A DNA stretch of 64,000 nt from contig NZ_JAPEMI010000002.1 in assembly GCF_026342835.1 (NCBI RefSeq), forward strand, positions 1,612,001 to 1,676,000, read 5' to 3'. This document shows positions 53,753 to 62,460 of the stretch, one piece after another; within the stretch, counting starts at the first letter, position 1; each line of letters opens with the position of its first letter. Source of the DNA: Streptomyces sp. NBC_00154. Its GTDB lineage: Bacteria > Actinomycetota > Actinomycetes > Streptomycetales > Streptomycetaceae. A program made the position numbers and the translations under genes. The notes beneath the pieces are model-generated. The model was not told the origin of the DNA. It did no database searches and saw only the letters and a list, made by a program, of their open reading frames with translations.

Positions 53753-56343
53753 TCGAGCAGTACGTGTGGGATCTTCAAGAGGTTGACGAGACGCAGGTCG
53801 CGGTCGTCGGCGGCAAGGGCGCTCACCTGGGCGCGCTGTCGCGGATCGAAGGCATTGGCGTGCCGGCCGGCTTCTGCGTGACGACGGACGCCTTCCGGCG
53901 GATCATGGCGGAAGCGCCGTCGATCGACGACCGGCTCGATCAGCTGTCGCGCCTGAACCCGGACGACCGGGAGACGATCCGCACGCTCAGCGCGCAGATT
54001 CGCCGGACCATCGAAGGGATTGTCATCCCGGGCGATGTCGCGGCGGCGATCACCCGCGCGCTCGCCCAGCTCGGCGAGCAAGCCGCCTACGCCGTCCGCT
54101 CCAGCGCGACGGCAGAGGACCTGCCGACGGCCTCCTTCGCCGGCCAGCAGGACACATATTTGAACGTCGTGGGGCCGGCGGCGATCCTCCAGCACGTCAG
54201 CCGGTGCTGGGCCTCGTTGTTCACCCAGCGGGCCGTGACCTACCGCCAGCGGAACGGCATCGACCACCGTACGGTCCACATGGCCGTGGTCGTGCAGCAG
54301 ATGGTCTTCCCGCATGCGGCCGGCATCCTGTTCACGGCCGACCCGGTCACGGGCAACCGGAGGATCGCCACCGTGGACGCCGGCTTCGGCCTCGGCGAGG
54401 CCCTTGTCTCCGGCCTGGTGAACCCGGACGTCTTCAAGGTGCGACACGGTGAAGTCGTCGCCAAGGCGATCGCCGCCAAACAACGTGCCGTTCACGCCCT
54501 GCCGACTGGCGGTACGCAGGAAGTGGCGATCGACTCGCAGCGGCAGGAGCAGCCGGCGCTGACGGATGCGCAGGTCGTGCGGCTGGTGCAGCTCGGGCGG
54601 CGGATCGAAGCGCACTTCGGCCGCCCGCAGGACATCGAATGGTGCCTGGCCGATGGCTTCCAGATCGTTCAGAGCCGGTCGATCACGACGCTGTTCCCCA
54701 TTCCCGAGACCGGCGACCAGGAGAATCACGTCTACGTCTCCGTTGGTCATGGGCAGATGATGACCGACCCCATGAAGCCCCTGGGGCTCTCCGTGTGGCA
54801 GCTGACGGCCATGGTGCCGATGCACGAGGCCGGCGGGAGGCTGTTCGTCGATGTCACCCGGCGCCTGGCCTCGCCCGCGAGCCGCGCCGGCCTCCTGGAC
54901 GTCATGGGGAAAGGCGATCCTCTGATCAGGGACGCTCTGGAGACCGTCCTCGACCGCGACGATTTCGTCCCGTCGCTCCCGGACGCGGGTCCCGGCGGGC
55001 CGCCCGCCGGCGGTGCGTCCGCCCCGATCGAGACCGATCCGGCCATCGTCACCGAGCTGATCGAGCGCAGCCAGGTGTCCATAGCCGCCCTGGAGCGCGA
55101 CATCCGGACAAAGACCGGACCGGCGCTGTTCGACTTCCTGCTGGAGGCCTTCGAGGAGCACAAGCGGGTTCTCAGTGATCCGCTGAGCATGCAGGCGATC
55201 ATGGCGGGCATGGAGGCCACGTGGTGGCTCAACGACAAGTTGCAGGAGTGGCTGGGCGAGAAGAACGCGGCCGACACGCTCACGCTGTCCGCCCCTGACA
55301 ACGTCACGTCGGAGATGGGACTGGCGCTGCTCGACGTCGCGGACGTGATCCGCCCGCAGCCGGAGGTGGTTGCGTTCCTGCAGGGCGTCGAGGACGAGGG
55401 CTTCCTGGACGAGCTGGCGAAGCTCGCGGGCGGGACCGAAGCGCGCGACGCCATCGAGGCGTACCTCGACCGGTACGGCATGCGCTGCGTCGGCGAGATC
55501 GACATCACGAGGCCACGTTGGCGCGAGTGCCCCTCCACGCTCGTGCCCGTGATCCTCGACAACGTAAGGATCTTCGAGCCGGGCGCCGCCGAGCGGCGCT
55601 TCGAGCAAGGGTGGCAGAAGGCGCAGAAGAAGGAACAGGACGTGCTGTCACGCTTGCGGGCCCTGCCGGACGGGGACCAGAAAGCCGACGAGGCCAAGCG
55701 GATGATCGACCGGGTCAGAACCTTCATCGGGTACCGGGAGTACCCGAAGTACGGCATCATCAGCCGCTACTTCGTCTACAAGCAGGCCCTGCTGGAGGAG
55801 GCCGAGCGCCTCATGCAGGCTGACGTACTTCCTGAGAAGGAGGACATCTTCTACCTCACGTTCCAGGAACTCCACGACGTCGTGCGCTCGAACCAGGTGG
55901 ATGACGAGCTCATCCAGCAGCGCAAGGACGCGTTCCGGTCGTACCACGCGCTCACACCGCCCCGGGTGCTCACATCGGATGGTGAGGCCGTCACCGGGGC
56001 GTACCGGCGCGACGACGTGCCGGCCGGCGCCCTGATCGGCCTACCGGTTTCCGCCGGGACCATCGAGGGAAGGGCCCGCGTCATCCTTGACATGGCGGAG
56101 GCCGATCTCGAAGCGGGCGACATCCTGGTCACGACCTTCACGGACCCCAGCTGGTCGCCGCTGTTCGTCGGAATCGCGGGCCTGGTGACGGAGGTGGGCG
56201 GCCTGATGACCCATGGCGCAGTGATCGCCCGGGAGTACGGCTTGCCGGCCGTCGTGGGCGTGGAGCAGGCCACCCGGCTGATCCGGGACGGGCAGCGGAT
56301 CCGCGTGCACGGAACCGACGGGTACGTCGAGATCCTGCCTTGA
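53749..56343 (+). CDS. rph: Rifamycin-inactivating phosphotransferase (Rph)
   Basis: An 864-residue enzyme of the PEP-synthase-like dikinase family. The ATP-binding domain (residues 1-315) has VGGKGAHLGALSRIEGIGVP, YAVRSSATAEDLPTASFAGQ and DIEWCLADGFQIVQSRSITT. The rifampin-binding domain (about 327-754) contains GHGQMMTDPMKPLGLSVWQL and EIDITRPRWRECPSTLVPVI. The swivelling phospho-His domain holds TEVGGLMTHGAVIAREYG, with the catalytic His. It uses ATP to phosphorylate the ansa C21 hydroxyl of rifamycins, giving AMP and phosphate. GGAGG precedes the ATG. An RAE lies upstream. Length and sequence match Rph, not PpsA. Confidence 0.93.
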   Translation: MIEQYVWDLQEVDETQVAVVGGKGAHLGALSRIEGIGVPAGFCVTTDAFRRIMAEAPSIDDRLDQLSRLNPDDRETIRTLSAQIRRTIEGIVIPGDVAAAITRALAQLGEQAAYAVRSSATAEDLPTASFAGQQDTYLNVVGPAAILQHVSRCWASLFTQRAVTYRQRNGIDHRTVHMAVVVQQMVFPHAAGILFTADPVTGNRRIATVDAGFGLGEALVSGLVNPDVFKVRHGEVVAKAIAAKQRAVHALPTGGTQEVAIDSQRQEQPALTDAQVVRLVQLGRRIEAHFGRPQDIEWCLADGFQIVQSRSITTLFPIPETGDQENHVYVSVGHGQMMTDPMKPLGLSVWQLTAMVPMHEAGGRLFVDVTRRLASPASRAGLLDVMGKGDPLIRDALETVLDRDDFVPSLPDAGPGGPPAGGASAPIETDPAIVTELIERSQVSIAALERDIRTKTGPALFDFLLEAFEEHKRVLSDPLSMQAIMAGMEATWWLNDKLQEWLGEKNAADTLTLSAPDNVTSEMGLALLDVADVIRPQPEVVAFLQGVEDEGFLDELAKLAGGTEARDAIEAYLDRYGMRCVGEIDITRPRWRECPSTLVPVILDNVRIFEPGAAERRFEQGWQKAQKKEQDVLSRLRALPDGDQKADEAKRMIDRVRTFIGYREYPKYGIISRYFVYKQALLEEAERLMQADVLPEKEDIFYLTFQELHDVVRSNQVDDELIQQRKDAFRSYHALTPPRVLTSDGEAVTGAYRRDDVPAGALIGLPVSAGTIEGRARVILDMAEADLEAGDILVTTFTDPSWSPLFVGIAGLVTEVGGLMTHGAVIAREYGLPAVVGVEQATRLIRDGQRIRVHGTDGYVEILP

Positions 56344-56583
56344 CCGACCACACCGAGAAGCCCCATCCGTAGCTTCCGACTGAACAACGCCAAGCAGTTG
56401 ATGACCACCCCACGACCGCCGCCCGCAACGCGCACACGCGGACACGACCCGTAACTGTTCTTCACCTGGGAAGTGCCTCTTCCGCTACCACGTACAGGAC
56501 CCTCAGCACGTCCTATTCGTTGCAGCTCAGAGGCACTTCCTTGTCCGCCTGATGATCACGGGTTAAGGTCCCGGGGCAGTCGG

Positions 56584-57303
56584 GTGGGGGATACGGCCGA
56601 CGATATTGACGCGCCCACGAAGGGCGCGGGCGCGTGGGGGCAGGCCGTTGCGGCCGTGGCGCTGGTAGCGGTGCTCGGTGTCGGTCTGTGGACGCTGGGG
56701 GAGACTTCGTCCTCGAACGCTGACCTGCCGCCCGCCAGGTGCTCGGGTGGGGAGCCCGAGAAGGCGTCGGGGGAGCTCGGGAAGGTGCCTCGGCGCGTCT
56801 CCGGGGCGCAACTGTGCGAGGCGCTGAACCGTCCCGACCTCGCTGAACTGTTGGGCACGCCGGGGGAGACCGCGAAGACCGCCGGCGGCAGTGGTGGCTC
56901 CGTCAAGCTTGCCGGCGGCAAGGAGATCGCCACTTCCTCGGCCCGGGTCGAGTTCGGGACCTACACCGTGACGCTGTCGGCCACGTACGACCGCTTTTCC
57001 GTGACCGGGTCCGCCGCCCTACTGGGGGGCGGCGCGCGGCAGCGGACAGTTCTGGGCCGCCCGGCGGTCTTCTACTCGGACCGCACTATCAGCATCAGCT
57101 TCCGCCTCGACGGGAGCGACACCGACAGCGGTCCCGGCGTCCCGGCCCGCGCCCTCACCGTGGCCCGGGATGCAGAGGACAGCGGCGGCTCCTTCGAGGT
57201 GGTCCTGTGGCGCGCGGACGGCGGGGTGCCGGACGACACGGTGCTGCTTCGCGTAGCCGAGAAGGTGCTGCCGACGGTCCCGGGGTGGGCTGCCGAGGGG
57301 TGA
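56584..57303 (+). CDS. DUF6215-like membrane-anchored protein
   Basis: A 239-residue protein with a short cytosolic N-terminus, one hydrophobic helix (GQAVAAVALVAVLGVGLWTL) and an extracytoplasmic domain with ARCSGG, AQLCEALNRPDLAELLGTPG and ALLGGGARQRTVLGRPAVFY. This matches DUF6215 proteins of Streptomyces. The GTG at 56584 is selected because it begins just before the anchor. The 240 bases between rph and this gene have no feature I recognise. Confidence 0.78.
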   Translation: MGDTADDIDAPTKGAGAWGQAVAAVALVAVLGVGLWTLGETSSSNADLPPARCSGGEPEKASGELGKVPRRVSGAQLCEALNRPDLAELLGTPGETAKTAGGSGGSVKLAGGKEIATSSARVEFGTYTVTLSATYDRFSVTGSAALLGGGARQRTVLGRPAVFYSDRTISISFRLDGSDTDSGPGVPARALTVARDAEDSGGSFEVVLWRADGGVPDDTVLLRVAEKVLPTVPGWAAEG

Positions 57304-57588
57304 CGGCCTCTGGCAGCGCTCGGCAGCCGGCGCTCCGGCCGGGGGCAGGCCAGGCTGGAACATGGCCCGCACGGCCCGCACTCTGATCTGCCTCCGTGAT
57401 ATGGCGGGGACGGGGTCGGAGAACCAGAGTTCCTACAGGTCGGGAACGTGGCTGTCAAAGGCCACAAGGACGACGACGGGGAGGTCTGCGCGGCCACTCG
57501 CTGCCGCTCGGGAAACACGGCCGTGTCCTATAGGTTCGATCACATCCCGTTGGAGGACGGGCTCAGACCTACGCGTGAGGGAGCTCGC

Positions 57589-58167
57589 ATGGCCACCATC
57601 CATCGCACCACAATGACGCCTACCAAGCTGGAGCTGCTCACCGGCTGGCTGCCGAAGCAGAGCTGGTACGTGGGCGACGCAGAAGCGCCGGAACTGGTCA
57701 AGGCCGGTGGGTTCCGTCTGGACGATCCGGAGGGCGCGGTCGGGATCGAGTTCATGGTCGTGGTGGACGCCACCGCGCAGGAGCCGGTGGCGTATCTGCT
57801 GCCGATGGGCTACCGCGGTGCGGCGCTGGAGGGCGTCCCCGGCGAGGCGTTGATCGGCACGTCTGAGCACGGGGTGCTCGGTACCCGGTGGATCTACGAT
57901 GGCGTCCATGACCCGGTGGTGATGGCGCAGTTGCGCGCGCTCCTGCGCGGCGAGGCGATGCCGCAGCACCAGAGCAAGAACGACACCCCTGATCCGACCG
58001 TCACCGTGCACGGAACTGGGCCTGACGACGGGTTTGACGTTCAGGTCAACCGTGTCCTGGGGTTGGCGGAGACCGCTCAGAGGCCGTCCGTTCGCCTTGT
58101 CGCCGGGTGGACCTGGCCGGACGGGACGGCTGCGCGGGGGGTACTCGCGGCCGTCGCGCCGCGGTAA
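57589..58167 (+). CDS. Maltokinase N-terminal cap-like domain protein
   Basis: A 192-residue protein: TTMTPTKLELLTGWLPKQSW, YVGDAEAPELVKAGGFRLDD, VAYLLPMGYRGAALEGVPGE, ALIGTSEHGVLGTRWIYDGV, HDPVVMAQLRALLRGEA. This resembles the stand-alone cap domain of trehalose/maltokinases annotated in many actinomycetes. No kinase domain is attached. GAGGGAG precedes the ATG at 57589. The role is unknown. The 285 bases upstream hold nothing recognised. Confidence 0.82.
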   Translation: MATIHRTTMTPTKLELLTGWLPKQSWYVGDAEAPELVKAGGFRLDDPEGAVGIEFMVVVDATAQEPVAYLLPMGYRGAALEGVPGEALIGTSEHGVLGTRWIYDGVHDPVVMAQLRALLRGEAMPQHQSKNDTPDPTVTVHGTGPDDGFDVQVNRVLGLAETAQRPSVRLVAGWTWPDGTAARGVLAAVAPR

Positions 58168-58223
58168 GAGGTCGCGCGGACACAGTAGACGTGTGGTCAT
58201 GCTCGGTGGTTCGGGCGTTCGTC

Positions 58224-58399
58224 TCAGCGGTGAGTTGTCCAGGACCGCCGGATCAGGCTGCGCACGGTGATGATTGTGTCGGAGAGGTCGAAGAAGGCAT
58301 CGATGACGGTGAGCGACGCTCGTAAGGGCCGCTCGGGCAAAAGCGCCGACGAAATTGGTCCCAGAGTGGTTCAGTCAGCCATGATGGCAGCGCGGGCAC
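58224..58399 (-). pseudogene. IS5-type transposase deletion derivative
   Basis: The GTG at 58399, with GGGGGACC upstream, begins VPALPSWLTEPLWDQFRRRF, the N-terminus of an IS5-type transposase. After about 20 residues it jumps, in another frame, to RASLTVIDAFFDLSDTIITV then RSLIRRSWTTHR and a TGA at 58224, the C-terminus of the same enzyme type. About 0.7 kb of the middle is missing. A MITE-like relic. Confidence 0.75.
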
Positions 58400-58513
58400 A
58401 GGTCCCCCAGTGATCACAGAGCGTCGCAACTCCATGATTGCTATGCCTTTCGCCCCTTCCGAAACCGAGGTCCTCCACCGTGCCTATCCGTGCGACCTCC
58501 TGCCGGATGAGGT

Positions 58514-59152
58514 TCATTGCCGGGTGTCAGGCTGGCGGCGCGCGAGAAGGATTCCCCCGAGCGTGCTCTCGGCTGAGCTGAGAGTTCTGTGTGCCTCGAC
58601 GGTGAAGCCGGCATCGTTGAGCCATGCGGTCATTTGGCAGGGCCGGCGACGATGGACGTACACCTTCATCGGGTGGCCGCCGTAGCCCTGCGTCTTCAGC
58701 CGCGACTCATCACCGACGTGGAAGCTGAGTAGCAGCGGACCACCGGGCCGCAACACTCGGTGGAAATGCGCCAAGACCGAGCCGATCTCGTCGTCGGGGA
58801 CGTGGATGAGGGAGTACCAGGCCACCAGACCAGCCATCGAAGCATCGGCAAGGTCGAGGTCCGTCATGGAACCGACCTCGAACCGTAGGCCGGGGTGATC
58901 ACGCCCAGCTACCTCGATCATCGCGGGCGACAGGTCGATCCCGAACGCGTCCACGCACAGTTCACGCAGGTGAGCCGTGATCCTCCCCGGCCCGCATCCC
59001 ACGTCCGCAACGGGCCCCCCGCCGCTGGTGCGCACCAGGTCGGCGAACAGCGCCAAGACCGCGCGCTCCTCGGGCGTTTCATCCAGGAGGTTGCGTACCT
59101 GTTCCGCATAGCTGGTGGCGACGGTGTCGTAGGACGTCCGTGTGTCTGTTAG
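58514..59152 (-). pseudogene. Class I SAM-dependent methyltransferase separated from its start codon
   Basis: The frame contains LTDTRTSYDTVATSYAEQVR, ADVGCGPGRITAHLRELCVD (motif I), GIDLSPAMIEVAGRDHPG (motif II), GLVAWYSLIHVPDDEI and VLRPGGPLLLSFHVGDE, a full methyltransferase of about 210 residues. Upstream of LTDTRT the frame meets a TGA (59153-59155) and no start codon follows; four bases later the group II intron begins. The TTG at 59056 lies inside the domain and is an unlikely start. The original first codons may be at 61102 beyond the intron. If unsplicable, the gene is off. Confidence 0.78.
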
Positions 59153-59739
59153 TCAGGTGTGTCCTGAACATGAATGGGAGTTGATAGTAGGGCAGCTTCT
59201 GGAAATGGTGCTGTGCGAGAGATGAAGGATTTCGGCCCTTCGGAGTCGCCCTGTGGGGGGAGGCTTCAAACCACCTCATGCCGCATTAGCTGAAGACTGT
59301 TGTGGTGAGCGATGAGGAAAAGGCATCCAAGAGATGTCAGGTAGGGACTGGGAAGACGAGCGCAAGCGAATCGCTGCTGACGTGTCGAAAACAGAACAGA
59401 CGACATCGAAACCGAGGCGCTCTGGCTTGTCTCGGGATAAGCCTGACGGGAGCCCACCTACTGGTCAGGCGGTGTCCGGCATGAAGGCGACGTGAGCCCA
59501 GTCTGCCGCTCTCGCGTGGAACAGGAGAAGGCGCGCTCCGACACTGCCCACCCAGCACGGGTGGCGAGAGGGAGTGCCCCAAGCGGCCGAAACCGCAAGG
59601 GGTTGAGTACCGATGCGGGGTGCGCCGGCGGACCGGCTCGTAGTAGTGCTGAAGCCTCTGTAATGGGGGTGGAGCGAAGGGGCCGGGTCGTCCGTGACCG
59701 AGTGTGTCGTATCAACCAGAGGTATCTGGGAGGAATTCG

Positions 59740-61002
59740 ATGGGCCGGTTGATGTCACAGACCAAGCCGTTCGATATCTCGAAGTGGGAAGTGAAGGAGG
59801 CGTGGGAGGAAGTCAGGGCGAACAAGGGCGCCCCGGGCGTGGATGGCGAGTCCATCGATGAGTTCGAGAAGGACCTGAGGAACAACCTCTACAAGGTCTG
59901 GAACCGAATGTCGTCGGGCTCGTACTTTCCGTCTCCGGTGCGCGCGGTGGAGATTCCCAAGCCCCACGGCGGTGGCATGCGGATGCTCGGTATTCCGTGC
60001 GTCGCTGACCGGGTGGCGCAGACCGTGGTGGCACGGCATCTGATGCGACGAGTGGATCCCATTTTCCACCCGGACAGCTACGGATACCGGCCCGGACGGT
60101 CCGCGCTGGACGCGGTCGGGGCCTGCCGGGAACGCTGCTGGAAGCGCGACTGGGTCGTCGAGTTCGACATCCGGAAGTTCTTCGACAGCGTCCGGTGGGA
60201 CCTGCTGGTCAAGGCGGTGGAAGCGCACACCGACGCCGTCTGGGTGAACTTGTATGTACGGCGATGGCTCGCCGCGCCTCTGCAACTGCCCGACGGCAAC
60301 CTGCTGGAACGGGAACGCGGAACGCCTCAGGGCGCCCCGGTGTCTCCCGTGCTGGCGAACCTGTTCCTGCACTACGCGTTCGACATGTGGATGAGCCGGG
60401 AGTTCCCGTCTGTCACCTTCGAACGCTATGCGGACGACGCGGTGCTGCACTGCGTCACCGAGCGCCAGGCCCGCCAGGTGCTGGCCGCGCTCCGGAGCAG
60501 GATGGAAGAGGTCGGGCTGGAACTGCACCCGGCCAAGACCCGGATCGTGTACTGCCGGGACGCGAAGCGCCAGAGCTCCCACGAGCATATGGAGTTCACG
60601 TTCCTCGGCTACACATTCCGCGCCAGAGCAAGCCGGACCCGGAGTGGGCAGACGTTCCTGTCATTCTCCCCGGCAATCAGCAAGGAAGCCCTGAAGAAGA
60701 TCAGTGCGGAGGTCCGCTCCTGGCGGCTGCAACACCGCACCGGTTCGACTTTCACGGACCTCGCACGGCGGATCAATCCCGTCGTTGCGGGCTGGCTCAA
60801 CTACTACGGCCGGTACGGCCGTTGGGTGTTGATCCCGTTCCTTCAGCGAATCAACGCCTACTTGGTTCGCTGGATCCGCAGAAAGTACCGTCGGCTGGCG
60901 CCGTTGCGGAAGGCCATTGCGAAGCTCCAGGAGATCGCCCAGCGGTACCCGCGGATGTTCGCGCACTGGCCGGACACGACACTCGCCGCATTGGCCTGGT
61001 GA
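59740..61002 (+). CDS. ltrA: Group II intron reverse transcriptase/maturase
   Basis: A 420-residue intron-encoded protein. The RT core has KGAPGVDGESIDEFEKDLRN (RT0/1), YFPSPVRAVEIPKPHGGGMR, GYRPGRSALDAVGACRERCW, VVEFDIRKFFDSVRWD (RT3), GTPQGAPVSPVLANLFLHYA (RT4), and the catalytic FERYADDAVLH (YADD). The maturase X domain (LARRINPVVAGWLNYYGRYG) ends it; there is no HNH endonuclease domain. GGAGGA precedes the ATG at 59740. All catalytic motifs are intact, so mobility and splicing help are possible. Confidence 0.93.
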   Translation: MGRLMSQTKPFDISKWEVKEAWEEVRANKGAPGVDGESIDEFEKDLRNNLYKVWNRMSSGSYFPSPVRAVEIPKPHGGGMRMLGIPCVADRVAQTVVARHLMRRVDPIFHPDSYGYRPGRSALDAVGACRERCWKRDWVVEFDIRKFFDSVRWDLLVKAVEAHTDAVWVNLYVRRWLAAPLQLPDGNLLERERGTPQGAPVSPVLANLFLHYAFDMWMSREFPSVTFERYADDAVLHCVTERQARQVLAALRSRMEEVGLELHPAKTRIVYCRDAKRQSSHEHMEFTFLGYTFRARASRTRSGQTFLSFSPAISKEALKKISAEVRSWRLQHRTGSTFTDLARRINPVVAGWLNYYGRYGRWVLIPFLQRINAYLVRWIRRKYRRLAPLRKAIAKLQEIAQRYPRMFAHWPDTTLAALAW

Positions 61003-61014
61003 TCAGGATGACAA

Positions 61015-61048
61015 GAGCGGAGTGACGAGAGATTGTCACGCTCCGTTC
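61015..61048 (+). ncRNA. Group II intron domain V
   Basis: Exactly 34 bases: GAGC pairs with GUUC, GGAG with CUCC, then a two-base bulge (CG) and UGAC with GUCA closing the loop. This is the catalytic hairpin conserved in all group II introns, placed 12 bases after the reverse transcriptase stop. Confidence 0.9.
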
Positions 61049-61055
61049 TGTGGGA

Positions 61056-61080
61056 GCCCGGGGGTGAGATTCCCCCGGGC
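61056..61080 (+). ncRNA. Group II intron domain VI hairpin
   Basis: GCCCGGGGG (61056-61064) pairs perfectly with CCCCCGGGC (61072-61080) around the loop TGAGATT. It follows domain V by seven bases as expected. The branch-point adenosine is not identified with certainty. Confidence 0.75.
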
Positions 61081-61153
61081 GACCCGACCCTTCGGTGTTC
61101 ATTCCGATTCCCACGACCGCAGGCTACCCAACAGCGCATATGAGATGACCTCC

Positions 61154-61546
61154 TCATACTGCAACAGCATCTGGGTTGTGTGGCCTCGGAGTTGGGAGTG
61201 GCGCTGTGGGCTCGGGCCTGGCTGGTACGTCGGTGACGTGACCAGTGCAGGCGGTGCTTGCTGCTGGGGCACTGAGGGTGACGATGCCGTGCCCGATCAA
61301 CCGGCGGATCTCCGGAACACTGAGAGGAATGGGGGCGTGTTCCCGGCATCCGCTTCCCCTCCTTCGGCTTCTCGGGCACGGGCGGTGGTCAGATAGGACA
61401 GGGCCGCCATACCAGGCCCGGTAGAGCCTGACCTGGCAGTGGCCCAGGCCGCACTCGGCCTCGGCGATCCGGAAGCAGACCTCCACCGCGACCCCGCGGT
61501 CTTCAGCAGGTCCTTCCGACGTGAGCCGCAGGAGACGTAGCCGCAT
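61154..61546 (-). pseudogene. IS701-family transposase C-terminal remnant
   Basis: The minus strand reads DRGVAVEVCFRIAEAECGLG then HCQVRLYRAWY, the WxxE-F--AK-E-GLDhYQVR--AWYrH signature near the end of IS701-type transposases (Asp/Tyr of DHYQVR replaced by HC). After AWY the frame shifts; PLSVPEIRRLIG from the typical tail appears later. The front two thirds of the enzyme is missing. The two arms of the fragment lie in different frames, so it is dead. Confidence 0.78.
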
Positions 61547-61598
61547 TTAGTTTCAAACGAGACCGTATCGAACGAATGGATGGTTGTAATGTGGCCTC

Positions 61599-62084
61599 AT
61601 GACCACCGACGTTCCTCACGGAACCACTGCCTCGCGTGTGACCGACCGCCCCGGGGATACCTCGCCATTCGCTCTCGGCCTGCTGCTGCGCCGGGCACAC
61701 TGGCACGCGGCCGCGGTGATGGAGGAGGCACTTCGGCCGCTCGGTATCGAGTTGCGGCATTTTGCTGTGCTGATCGTGCTGGTCGACCGCGGGCCAACGG
61801 TGCAGCGGGACTTGGTGGCGGCGACGGGGTCGGACAAGGCGGGAATCATGCGGGTCGTGGACGACCTGGAGCGCAAGGGGCTGGCCGTACGCAAGACCGT
61901 TCCGGGGGACCGGCGGGTGCGGGCAGTGGAGATCACACCTCAGGGCCTCGAGCTTTTCGACGCAGCTCATGTGGCGGCGGCGCCGCTGGCTGAGCGTCTG
62001 GTCGCCGAACTGGGGCCCGGCGAGCCCGAGCAGCTGATGGATCTACTGACCCGGTTTGCCTATCCTGCAGGTGCTGAGGCGTAA
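61599..62084 (+). CDS. MarR family transcriptional regulator
   Basis: A 161-residue winged-helix protein: FALGLLLRRAHWHAAAVMEE, LRHFAVLIVLVDRGPTVQRD, LVAATGSDKAGIMRVVDDLE (recognition helix), RKTVPGDRRVRAVEITPQGL (wing). Such repressors often respond to phenolics or oxidants and control nearby detoxification genes; the azoreductase and nitroreductase downstream are candidates. The ribosome site before the ATG is weak. It is convergent with the azoreductase gene. Confidence 0.9.
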   Translation: MTTDVPHGTTASRVTDRPGDTSPFALGLLLRRAHWHAAAVMEEALRPLGIELRHFAVLIVLVDRGPTVQRDLVAATGSDKAGIMRVVDDLERKGLAVRKTVPGDRRVRAVEITPQGLELFDAAHVAAAPLAERLVAELGPGEPEQLMDLLTRFAYPAGAEA

Positions 62085-62460
62085 GCGCGTCCGTGCACCG
62101 GTTGCCCTGCCGCGTGGGCGCGGTTTGTCGCATCCGGGTTTCGTAGCGAACCCGCCCTTGAGAGCTGCGGCCGACGTTGCTACGCGCCGGCCCTGGCTGC
62201 GGGCGGCGGTCTGGGCTTCGTCGCCGACCGGCACCGAGCTGTCCGCGCGGCATGCCTGGTCGGCGGTGTGCTCTTCGCTCTCGCACGCATCGCCGTTGTT
62301 TCGGTGTCCGGCCCGCCGGCAGGCCGAATGCCCGCCGCCCCGAGTGCCGGGCCACCGGTCCAGACAGAGCGCCGATGTCACCGGCGGAGGGGGTGCAGGC
62401 GACGAGGGCGCCGTGTGACGCTCTGGGGCGAGGCGTCACGCGGCGTCCATGGCCCGGGGA
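62085..62460. other. Intergenic region without recognisable gene
   Basis: About 375 bases between the convergent MarR and azoreductase genes. No gene or clear hairpin identified. Confidence 0.5.

Larger units (their letters stand above)
59157..61087 (+). mobile_element. Group II intron encoding a reverse transcriptase
   Basis: The 5' end is placed at GTGTG (59157-59161), the group II 5' consensus GUGYG. A structured RNA leader of about 580 bases precedes the reverse transcriptase gene. Domain V (61015-61048) and a domain VI hairpin (61056-61080) follow it. The 3' end is placed a few bases after domain VI and is approximate. The intron stands antisense to the methyltransferase gene. Confidence 0.85.

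Noticed and set aside
53749..56343. Phosphoenolpyruvate synthase (PpsA)
   Set aside because: Length of 864 residues, domain order with the phospho-His domain at the C-terminus and the upstream RAE fit rifamycin phosphotransferase, which shares the dikinase domains.
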